Below, piece after piece: positions 1 to 6,900 of a DNA stretch of 8,583 nt. Origin of the DNA: Deltaproteobacteria bacterium (GTDB taxonomy: Bacteria > Desulfobacterota > Syntrophia > Syntrophales > Smithellaceae); assembly GCA_011046295.1 (NCBI GenBank), contig DSAV01000029.1:1-8583 (forward strand), read 5' to 3'. Both the position numbers and the translations under genes were made by a program. The number at the start of each line of letters is the position of its first letter. The first letter of the stretch is position 1. The notes under the pieces are model-generated. The model did no database searches. It had not been told where the DNA came from and was given only the letters and a program-made list of their open reading frames with translations.

Positions 1-591
1 CTTGCGGATAAGCTGCTCCAGCTCTTTGTCAATTTCGGCGATTTGCTTTTTGAGTTCTTTTAAAAGATGAGCATGGGCATCGGTGATTAAGGTAACCTGA
101 ACCACATGCCGTTTATACGCCCCCAGAGAGTTCTGCAGCGCCGTGCTTTGTTTCACAAACTGTTCTCTGGCAGTCAGAAGATGCCGGATTTTTTCGATAA
201 TTTCTTCTTTCGGCTGCCAGAAACGAAGCTCATCACGAAAGCGATACGCATATTCAGCGATCTGACGGCTGTCTACGGGGTCGGTCTTGTGGCCGATGGG
301 ATCAAAGGCTCTTTTTACCTTCAGCGGCGGCTCGACACTTACTTTATAACCCTGGGAAACCAGAAAGTGGGCAATGCCTTCGCCATATACGCCGGTGGCT
401 TCCATGCAGAGAATGCTGTTTTTTCTATTTATGCCCTGTTCAGTAAGCCAGGAGACGAAAGCATTGAATCCATCGAAGGTGTTTTCCCAACCTTCTTTGG
501 TAACTACCGGTTTTCCCGGGAATTGATAAATGCTGGCGACAAAGTTATCCGCAGCGATATCAATGCCGACAAAATAAATGTTCTTTGTCAT
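1..591 (-). CDS. IS110-family DEDD transposase (recombinase), N-terminal part, cut by window edge
   Basis: The reverse strand reads from an ATG at 591 to the window edge without a stop (197 codons), so this is the N-terminal RuvC-like half of an IS110-family recombinase. The four acidic residues of the DEDD catalytic site are visible: D11 in FVGIDIA, E64 in CMEATGVYG, and D104 and D107 in HKTDPVDSRQIA. After these comes a predicted helical stretch (residues 115-197) typical of the linker before the C-terminal Tnp_20 domain, whose catalytic serine lies outside the window. IS110 enzymes move DNA through a circular intermediate, leave no classical terminal inverted repeats, and are guided by a bridge RNA encoded in the element's non-coding end. 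The start is supported by an AGGAGG at 600-605, eight bases upstream. Nothing visible suggests decay. The family call is firm; the subgroup (IS110 or IS1111) is not determined, because the C-terminal part and other end are missing. Confidence 0.93.
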   Translation of the reverse strand, partial: MTKNIYFVGIDIAADNFVASIYQFPGKPVVTKEGWENTFDGFNAFVSWLTEQGINRKNSILCMEATGVYGEGIAHFLVSQGYKVSVEPPLKVKRAFDPIGHKTDPVDSRQIAEYAYRFRDELRFWQPKEEIIEKIRHLLTAREQFVKQSTALQNSLGAYKRHVVQVTLITDAHAHLLKELKKQIAEIDKELEQLIRK

Positions 592-599
592 TGAGAAAT

Positions 600-605
600 C
601 CTCCT
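600..605 (-). promoter_or_regulatory. Ribosome binding site of the IS110 transposase
   Basis: The minus strand reads AGGAGG followed by eight bases and then the ATG at 591. This is a near-perfect Shine-Dalgarno sequence and fixes the transposase start. It lies just after the 3' arm (618-624) of the long-range pairing proposed for the upstream RNA, so RNA folding could influence access to it. Confidence 0.8.
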
Positions 606-611
606 GCAAGG

Positions 612-787
612 GTTTTTGCCGAACAGTGATGATACGAGCTTTCTCCATTAATAGCCGGCTGAAACAGCGGCGATAACACTATCTAGCTTTAATCATCCAA
701 AGAGGTGGGCCTTCTTCGCGATATAAGTTTTGCTTTTGAGGCGCCATAGGCTTAATCAACTCTTTGTTCGGCGTTTATTAATAACTT
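612..787 (-). ncRNA. Candidate IS110 bridge (guide) RNA in the non-coding end
   Basis: This non-coding stretch upstream of the transposase has the position, length (about 155-175 nt) and structure expected of an IS110 bridge RNA. Seen directly: 7-nt arms GTTCGGC (766-772) and GCCGAAC (618-624) are perfectly complementary and enclose the rest. Next to them, CTCTTTG (760-766) pairs with CAAAGAG (698-704), enclosing a 55-nt segment. On the other side ATTAATAG (647-654) pairs with CTA plus TTAAT (683-693) around a 3-nt bulge. Inside that is a tight hairpin at 654-671 with seven pairs, one bulged base and a 3-nt loop; single bases are shared between neighbouring stems. Two large stem-loops inside a closing stem resemble the target-binding and donor-binding loops known for IS621. 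A TATAAT box at 794-799 predicts a 5' end near 787. The two guide loops are not assigned. Identity is inferred from position and fold; no sequence family match was possible. Confidence 0.55.
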
Positions 788-793
788 CATCCC

Positions 794-823
794 ATTATAC
801 TATTTGTGCCTTACATGGTACAA
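794..823 (-). promoter_or_regulatory. Predicted sigma-70 promoter at the outer edge of the IS110 element
   Basis: On the minus strand a perfect TATAAT (794-799) lies 18 bases after TTGTAC (818-823), a poor -35 match (TTG only). Transcription would start near 787, just before the first arm of the structured RNA, and run into the transposase. In studied IS110 elements a strong promoter forms when the circular intermediate joins the two ends, the -35 coming from the other end. A good -10 with a weak local -35 fits that pattern but does not prove it. The same bases read on the plus strand as TATACT (796-801), so the box is nearly symmetrical. Confidence 0.45.
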
Positions 824-1690
824 GTAGAGTCTAATGGAGGATTGGACGCGAAAATTAGTGAATTGCTTAACATGTGGACAGGCAGGCCGCACTTGGAGGC
901 ATGGGAAGATGTTGTTGATAAATTTCATAATCCGCCGCGGCAGGTTTGCGTGGCTGTTGTGGGCAAGTATGTTAATCTCACAGATTCATATAAAAGCCTC
1001 AACGAAGCGCTGGTTCACGGAGGCATTGCCAATAATTGCCGCGTAAATTTAAAATTTGTTGATTCCGAAAAAATAGAAAAAGAAGGAACGGATAAACACC
1101 TTGCCGATGTTGACGCCATACTGGTGCCGGGAGGTTTCGGCGACCGCGGTATCGAAGGGATGATTATGGCCGTCCGTTACGCGCGGGAAAATAAAATCCC
1201 CTATTTCGGGATTTGTTTAGGGATGCAGATGGCCGTGGTTGATTACGCGAGAAACGTGTGCGGGTTTAAAGATGCCAACAGCTCGGAATTTAACGCGAAA
1301 ACTCCTTATCCGGTAATTGATTTGCTTCCTGAACAACGCAAAGTTAAAGAAAAAGGCGCTTCCATGAGATTAGGCGCGTGGCCTTGCGCTGTGGAACAGG
1401 ACTCTTTCGCTCATGAAGCTTATGGGCAAAAAGAAATTTCGGAAAGACACCGCCATCGCTACGAATTCAATAATGAGTATAAGAAAAAATTAACGGATAA
1501 AGGATTGCGCATAACAGGAATTTCGCCGGATGGCAATTTGGCGGAAATTGTCGAAATAAAAGACCATCCGTGGTTTTTAGGATGTCAATTCCATCCGGAA
1601 TTCAAGTCCAAACCGACAAAACCTCATCCCCTGTTTAGAGAATTTATTGAAGCGGCGTCAAAGAGTAACCGCGGGAAATCAGGCTGTTAA
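806..1690 (+). CDS. pyrG: CTP synthase, 5'-truncated: linker plus glutaminase domain only (probable pseudogene)
   Basis: Full CTP synthase (about 540 residues) makes CTP from UTP, ATP and glutamine. Here the N-terminal synthetase domain of roughly 260 residues is gone. The reading frame opens at a GTG at 806 with no ribosome site; the first 11 residues look like junction sequence, and family similarity begins at GLD (residues 12-14). The interdomain linker with TGRPHLEAWEDVV follows, then an intact class I glutaminase domain: GKYVNLTDSYKSLNEAL (53-69), the oxyanion segment PGGFGDRG, the nucleophile C137 in GICLGMQ, a conserved RHRHRYEFNN segment, and H263 and E265 in QFHPEF. The frame is closed upstream by a stop at 782-784, and no synthetase sequence is visible in 592-838. 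The cause is most simply the adjoining IS110 insertion. Because CTP synthase is normally essential, either another copy exists or this is a rearranged or misassembled junction. A free glutaminase fragment could not make CTP. The glutaminase identification is firm; expression is doubtful. Confidence 0.9.
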   Translation: MPYMVQVESNGGLDAKISELLNMWTGRPHLEAWEDVVDKFHNPPRQVCVAVVGKYVNLTDSYKSLNEALVHGGIANNCRVNLKFVDSEKIEKEGTDKHLADVDAILVPGGFGDRGIEGMIMAVRYARENKIPYFGICLGMQMAVVDYARNVCGFKDANSSEFNAKTPYPVIDLLPEQRKVKEKGASMRLGAWPCAVEQDSFAHEAYGQKEISERHRHRYEFNNEYKKKLTDKGLRITGISPDGNLAEIVEIKDHPWFLGCQFHPEFKSKPTKPHPLFREFIEAASKSNRGKSGC

Positions 1691-1763
1691 TCTTTACGCG
1701 TATTCCCAAAAACATCTTCTTGCCAAACAGCGATTAATTTGTGTAGAAGTATAAGTCTGAATT

Positions 1764-3248
1764 ATGAGCGCCAAGGAACAGCAGAAAAGAACAGATTTCG
1801 AAAGAATATTCCACCCCCAGAGGCTGGCCATAGTTGGCGTATCCACGGACGGCGGTGCCCGTGGTTTCGGCATCGGTATGCTTGTGGGTCTGCAGGCAAT
1901 GAAATTTGAAGGGGAAATATTTCCGGTCAATCCCAAAGGCGGAAATTATGCCGGCTTGAACTTTTACAAAAAAATTGAAGATATTCCAGGGCAAATTGAT
2001 TTCGCGATTATCGCCGTGGCCGCCAAAGACGTGCCTCAGGCTCTGGAAGCGTGCAGGAAAAAAGGCGCGGCGGGCGCGGAAATTCTTTCCGCGGGTTTCA
2101 GTGAATTGGGCACAGAAGAGGGCAAACTTTTAGAGAATAAAATACGTGAAGTCGCGGCAAAAGGCATCCGTGTTGTGGGGCCGAATTGTTTTGGCATTTA
2201 CTGCCCCCGCAGCGGACTGACGCTCTTGCCGGGTCCTGATCTTTCGCGCCAGAGCGGCCCCGTGGCTTTTCTTTCGCAAAGCGGCGGCATGGCCATCGAT
2301 TTGGCGCATAAAGGAAAATGGATGGGTCTGAACTTCAGCAAAGTAATCAGTTTTGGCAACGGCGCTGATCTGCGGGAAGTGGACCTCCTTAACTACCTTG
2401 CCGATGACGCGGAAACCGGCATTGTCGGCATGTACATGGAAGGCATTAAAGACGGAGACGCTTTTTTTCAGGCGATTAAGAAAACGACGGAGAAAAAACC
2501 GGTCGTTGTCTGTAAAGGAGGGCTTTCCGCCGCGGGGCAAAGAATGGTGGTGAGCCACACGGCTTCGATGGGCGGCAGCCGCCTTATCTGGCAATCGGTG
2601 TTAAGGCAGGTCAACGCGATTCAGGTGCAGGATCTGGAAGAATTGGCCGAAGCTTGCCTGGCTTTTTGTTTTTTACCTCAAAAAGTTTTTCAGCGCTTAT
2701 CAATTGTGGGCGGCGGCGGCGCGCTGGGTGTTACCGCCTGCGATGCCGCGGAAAATTTCGGAATGGAAGTTCCGCCGCTTGCAAAAAATATAAGAGAGAG
2801 CGTCGAAAATTTATTGCCGAAACCCGGCTCCAGCGGCACAAACCCTATCGATGTGGCCAATCCTTTTGTTGAGCCGAAAATTTTAAAAGAAGTGCTGCGC
2901 ACGGCCGCTGCGGATGAGCAAATAGATCTGCAAATAATAGTTTCCCTTCTGTATCATTATAAAACGATGGCGCGCATGCTGGGGAAACCCATAGCGCAGG
3001 TTGCGCCTTACCGGGAACTCGCGGAATTGCTAGGCGGTGTCGCTAAAGACAGCGGCAAGCCCATTGTGGTGGTGCTGGCCAATTCCAAGCGGGGAGTGGA
3101 TGATCTGGATATTGTCGAGATGCTGGCGTTGGCGCGGCGGGAGTTTCTGGAACGTGGTTTGCCTGTTTTTGATGATTTACATGAAGCCATCCGGGCGATC
3201 AATCATGTAAACACCTATTATGAAAAGAGGCAAAAAAATGAGCGGTAA
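1764..3248 (+). CDS. Acetyl/acyl-CoA synthetase (NDP-forming), alpha subunit
   Basis: This is the alpha subunit of an ADP-forming acyl-CoA synthetase, which interconverts acyl-CoA + ADP + Pi and acid + CoA + ATP in the cytoplasm. Domains: an N-terminal CoA-binding Rossmann fold (about 12-145) with LAIVGVS and GPNCFGIY (139-146); a succinyl-CoA-ligase-like domain (about 160-300) with SQSGGMAIDLA (171-181) and FGNGADL; and a C-terminal domain (about 310-480) with IVGGGGALGV and GTNPIDV. H265 in SHTASMGG aligns with the phosphorylated histidine of the family's SHTGxxAG motif; the second half of the motif is altered. The length, 494 residues, is close to stand-alone archaeal alpha subunits of about 460, so this is the split form, not the roughly 700-residue fusion. 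The ATG at 1764 has no convincing ribosome site. The start lies 73 bp after the pyrG stop, with no terminator between them, and the beta gene overlaps its 3' end by 11 bp. Substrate acid is unknown. Confidence 0.93.
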   Translation: MSAKEQQKRTDFERIFHPQRLAIVGVSTDGGARGFGIGMLVGLQAMKFEGEIFPVNPKGGNYAGLNFYKKIEDIPGQIDFAIIAVAAKDVPQALEACRKKGAAGAEILSAGFSELGTEEGKLLENKIREVAAKGIRVVGPNCFGIYCPRSGLTLLPGPDLSRQSGPVAFLSQSGGMAIDLAHKGKWMGLNFSKVISFGNGADLREVDLLNYLADDAETGIVGMYMEGIKDGDAFFQAIKKTTEKKPVVVCKGGLSAAGQRMVVSHTASMGGSRLIWQSVLRQVNAIQVQDLEELAEACLAFCFLPQKVFQRLSIVGGGGALGVTACDAAENFGMEVPPLAKNIRESVENLLPKPGSSGTNPIDVANPFVEPKILKEVLRTAAADEQIDLQIIVSLLYHYKTMARMLGKPIAQVAPYRELAELLGGVAKDSGKPIVVVLANSKRGVDDLDIVEMLALARREFLERGLPVFDDLHEAIRAINHVNTYYEKRQKNER

Positions 3249-3924
3249 TGCTGTGGTAAAAATAATCAATTCAGCTATGAGTGAAGGCCGAAATTGTCTT
3301 TCTGAATACGAGGCAAAGCAGGTGCTTGCTTTTTACGGATTGCCAGTGACCAGGGAAGTTCTCATTAATAATGTAGATGAGTTTAAAAGCGCGGCGCGGC
3401 AAATAGGATATCCTTTGGCAATGAAAGGATGCTCTTCTGACGTCGCCCATAAAACAGAGAAGGGGTTAATCCATCTGGGCGTAAATAATGAAAAGGAGGC
3501 GCTGGCCGCATTTGCGGAAATCAAAAAGAAATTAGGGAAAAAAACCGGCGCTGTTCTGGTACAGGAAATGGTACGTGGCAGCCGTGAGCTGGTCATGGGC
3601 ATGACGCGTGATGAGCAATTCGGTCCGTGCGTCATGTTCGGGCTGGGAGGAATTTTTACCGAGATTCTCCGGGATGTTTCTTTTCGCAAATCGCCGCTTA
3701 AGGAAAGCGATGCAATGGAAATGATGCGCGAGATTCGGGGATGCAAAATTATCGACGCTTTCCGCGGCATGGCGGCGGCGGATCAAAAAATGCTGGCCTC
3801 AATGCTTGTCGCGTTAGGACGCATCGGCCTGGATTTCGAGCGCGTGCGTGAAATCGATCTCAACCCAGTAATTATTAGCGGCCCAAAACCGGTTGTGGTC
3901 GATGCCCTGATTATTATTGGTTAA
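3238..3924 (+). CDS. Acetyl/acyl-CoA synthetase (NDP-forming), beta subunit (ATP-grasp)
   Basis: This is the ATP-grasp beta subunit that pairs with the alpha subunit just upstream. From the ATG at 3238 it has 228 residues, the usual size. H71 in SSDVAHKTEKG matches the second phosphohistidine of ADP-forming acetyl-CoA synthetases, which carries phosphate between the alpha histidine and the nucleotide. Other family landmarks are LSEYEAKQVLAFYGLPV (21-37), VQEMVRGSREL (108-118), TRDEQFGPCVMFGLGGIF (123-140), FRKSPL and EIDLNPVII (205-213, metal-binding acidic and Asn residues). The segment after H71 reads KGLIHLGV where the family usually has GGV. I prefer 3238 over an in-frame ATG at 3220, because AAAAGAGG (3223-3230) lies seven bases before it. 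The start overlaps the alpha stop by 11 bp, which suggests translational coupling and equal subunit supply. The gene ends two bases from the stop of the opposing cyclase gene. Confidence 0.93.
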   Translation: MSGNAVVKIINSAMSEGRNCLSEYEAKQVLAFYGLPVTREVLINNVDEFKSAARQIGYPLAMKGCSSDVAHKTEKGLIHLGVNNEKEALAAFAEIKKKLGKKTGAVLVQEMVRGSRELVMGMTRDEQFGPCVMFGLGGIFTEILRDVSFRKSPLKESDAMEMMREIRGCKIIDAFRGMAAADQKMLASMLVALGRIGLDFERVREIDLNPVIISGPKPVVVDALIIIG

Positions 3925-3926
3925 TA

Positions 3927-6900
3927 TTATTGGAGGCTTTGACCGGCATGATTGCCGTTATCGGCTTGAGAAAAGAAATGGTAACCGTTTCGTCCATGTG
4001 CCTTGACATGATACATGCCGATGTCGGCATTTTTCATCAGGATGTCCACATCATGCGCATCATCCGGGTAAACTGCAACCCCTATACTGATAGTGGCAGT
4101 TATTGAATGTCCGTCGCATATAAAAGGATGTTGGAAAGATTCCAGAATTATTTTTGCCACTTCCAAGGCATCTTCGTTTCTTTCTATCGCCGGCAAAAGA
4201 AGGATAAACTCATCGCCGCCCAGGCGCGAAAGAGTGTCGTTTTTACGTAATCTCGTTGTCAGGCGAAGAGATATTTCTTTAAGCAGTTCGTCGCCCACCA
4301 TGTGTCCGAAAGAGTCGTTGACGCTTTTAAAATTATCCAAATCCATCATCATCAACGCCAGCTTCTGCTCATTCCTTTTGGCCTGTGCTACAGCCATTTT
4401 CAGGCGGTCCATTAAAAGCATTCTGTTGGGCAGGCCGGTGAGAAGGTCGTGGGTGGCAATGTAGTTGAGTTGCTCTTCAGTCCGTTTACGTTGTGTTATA
4501 TCATGACCTACCCCGCGGAAACCGATAACTTTACCCTGGCTATCCAGTTTGGGAAAAACGGATAAATCGAAGAAAGTTACTGTGCCGTTCGGCCGGATAA
4601 ATTCAAAGGGGAAATTTGTCGTTGGCTCGCTTGTATCATAAACCTGCCGGAATATTTTATAGACTTCATCGGCATTTTCATTATCTATAAAAGATTTATA
4701 GTTCAGGCCAATCAGCCGCTCCAGCGTTAAGCCGGTGCTACGGACTACGGCATCATTAATAAAAACAACATTGCCGGCGAGGTCGATTTCAAAATACCAT
4801 TCATCTACTTCGTCGATGATGGTTCTGTATCTTTCCTCCGATTGGCGTATGGTTTCCTCCATTTTTCGGCGTTCGGTAACATCATGTGAAACGCCGCGGA
4901 AACCGATAATCTTTCCTGCAGCGTTCCTTATAGGCGACGCGGACGTTTCGGCGAACAAAGTAGTTTTGTCTTTTTTGATAAATTCAAAATCTACTGTCCT
5001 CACCGGTTCGCCGGTTTTGTAGATGTTATTGTAAATTTTATACAATGCTTTTACATTTGCTTCATCGGTAAAAACACTGTAATGTTTTCCAATCAATTCT
5101 TCCTTGGCAAATCCGAGACCTGTATGCATTGCGGGGTTAACGTATGTTAAATTTCCGGCAAGATCCACCTCGAAGTAGCTTTCCTGCATCGTCTCCAGAA
5201 TAGTCCGATATTTTTCTTCCGATTGTCGGATGGTTTCCTCCATCTGCCGACGTTGCGTTACATCGCGGCTGACTCCCCGGAAACCGATTGGTTTTTCATC
5301 CTTGTCCCTGGCCAGAGATACGGATGTTTCGTAAAATGCTTTTTCCCCGTTGTATTTGAAAATTTCCACGTCCATCAGCCGGATTGGCTTTCCCGTGCGG
5401 TAAAGTTCGTTGAATGTTTGAAACATTTTTTTCGCGTTGTCTTTATCGACAAGTTTCGTGTAATGCATTCCGATAAATTCTTCTTTCGGGTATCCCGTGT
5501 TTCTGCATTCGGCGTCATTGACAAAGGTAAAAGTTCCCTTTATATCCAATTCAAAGTATCCTTCGTCCATATCCTCAAGGATCGTGCGGTATTTTTCTTC
5601 GCTTTCTTTGAGCTTTTCCAGCGCGGCTTCCTTTTGAGCTTCTATCTGTTTGCGCTCGGTTATGTCACGGATGTTCATAACAAAACCAGCAACAGACGGG
5701 TTATCCAAAAGATTCTTGCCCAGTCCCTCAAAAAGGCGCACGGAGCCATCTTTAGGCAGCAGGCGGAATTCATTGGGTATAACTGCATCTTCTAATTGAA
5801 TAGCCCTGCTATAATCATGGGCAGCGCGTTGCAGGTCATCCTGGTGAATAAAATTAAAAGCAGTTACACCGATTAGTTCTTCAGGCGTATATCCGGAAAA
5901 GCGTTCGACGGAACGGCTGCAATATTTAATCTTTCCATCCTTATCTGTAATAATAATAACGTCGGAAGAATTTTCGGTTATTTCCTTGAAGTATTCTTCG
6001 CTCTTTTGCAGGGCTTCTTCCATCCTTTTGCGCTGCGTGATATCGCGCGTAACTCCTTTGAAACCGGTGATTTTTCCTTCTTTGTCGCGCAGAGGCGCAA
6101 TCGAATCTTCCACGTCTAAGCGCGTGCCGTCTTTTCTGATATTAATTAAAGGAAACCATTTTTTTACCTTCCCGGTTTCGTAGGAGTCCAAAAAAATTTC
6201 GAAAACATCTTTTTGCTGCTCCGCGGGTACATATGCTTTGAAATTCAAGCCGATTAATTCCTCGTGTGAGTATCCGAGAGTTTTGCAAATGGCGTCGTTT
6301 ACGAAGGTGAAGTTGCCGTTAAGGTCGATTTCGTAATAACCTTCTTCAATTTCTTCAATGACGGTGCGATACCTTTCCTCCGATTTAAGGATTAATTCTT
6401 CCATTTTTTTTCGTTCGGTGACATCGCGCGATATTCCCCGGAAGCCGATTGGACGGCCTTTATCATCTCTGATAAGAGATACGGATGTTTCGTAAATTAC
6501 ACGAGCCCCGTCTTTTCTGGTTGCTCTAACCTCCAAAGATTCAATAGGCACACCTGTCTCGTAAAGCTTGTAGTAAGATTTATACAGTTTCTTGTGGATT
6601 TTTTCGTCCAGGTGCTTTCGGGAGTTCATTCCAAGCAATTCGTCTTTTGTGTAGCCGAGCAATCTGCAATTAGCCTCATTAACAAAAGTATAATTGCCTT
6701 CAAGGTCAAGCTCAAAGTAGCCATCATAAATATTTTCCAGAATATTGCGGTAGCGCTGTTCGCTTTTCTGCAAATCATTTTCCAGCTGCTTGCGCCTGGT
6801 GATATCCATAAAACTTCCCAGCGCGGCGCGTTCCCCGTTATATACGGTGGGGATGATTGTTTCCAAAATCCACATTAAAGCGCCATCTTTCCTGATATAC

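Larger units (their letters stand above)
1..830 (-). mobile_element. IS110-family insertion sequence, left (transposase-proximal) end, partial
   Basis: The element consists of the transposase start and about 235 bp of non-coding DNA upstream of it. Its outer limit is inferred, not seen. CTP synthase similarity is recognisable only from the codons for GLD at 839-847 onward, and the structured IS DNA with its TATAAT box ends near 794, so the boundary lies somewhere in about 800-838. I place it near 826-832, where the IS-sense strand carries CT dinucleotides, the core known for IS621. No terminal inverted repeat or target duplication can be checked because the other end is outside the window. 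The element faces opposite to pyrG and replaces its 5' half here. Confidence 0.75.

Noticed and set aside
106..594. Open frame of 162 codons on the plus strand opposite the transposase
   Set aside because: It is the codon-for-codon complement of the IS110 transposase, whose minus-strand product has the DEDD residues and a ribosome site; the plus product resembles nothing known.
592..838. Remnant of the missing CTP synthase N-terminal domain
   Set aside because: None of the plus-strand frames in this interval shows synthetase motifs, and the in-frame stop at 782-784 closes the frame.
1720..1755. Promoter before the synthetase alpha gene (TTGCCA and TATAAG)
   Set aside because: The spacer is 24 bases, far too long, and transcription would start within a few bases of the ATG.
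2130..2594. Long minus-strand frame inside the synthetase alpha gene
   Set aside because: The plus-strand product is a clear family member across this stretch, and the minus product shows no domain or credible start.
5223..5795. 190-codon plus-strand frame inside the cyclase gene
   Set aside because: It lies antisense to PAS domains 4 and 5, which are unmistakable on the minus strand; it has no motif or ribosome site.
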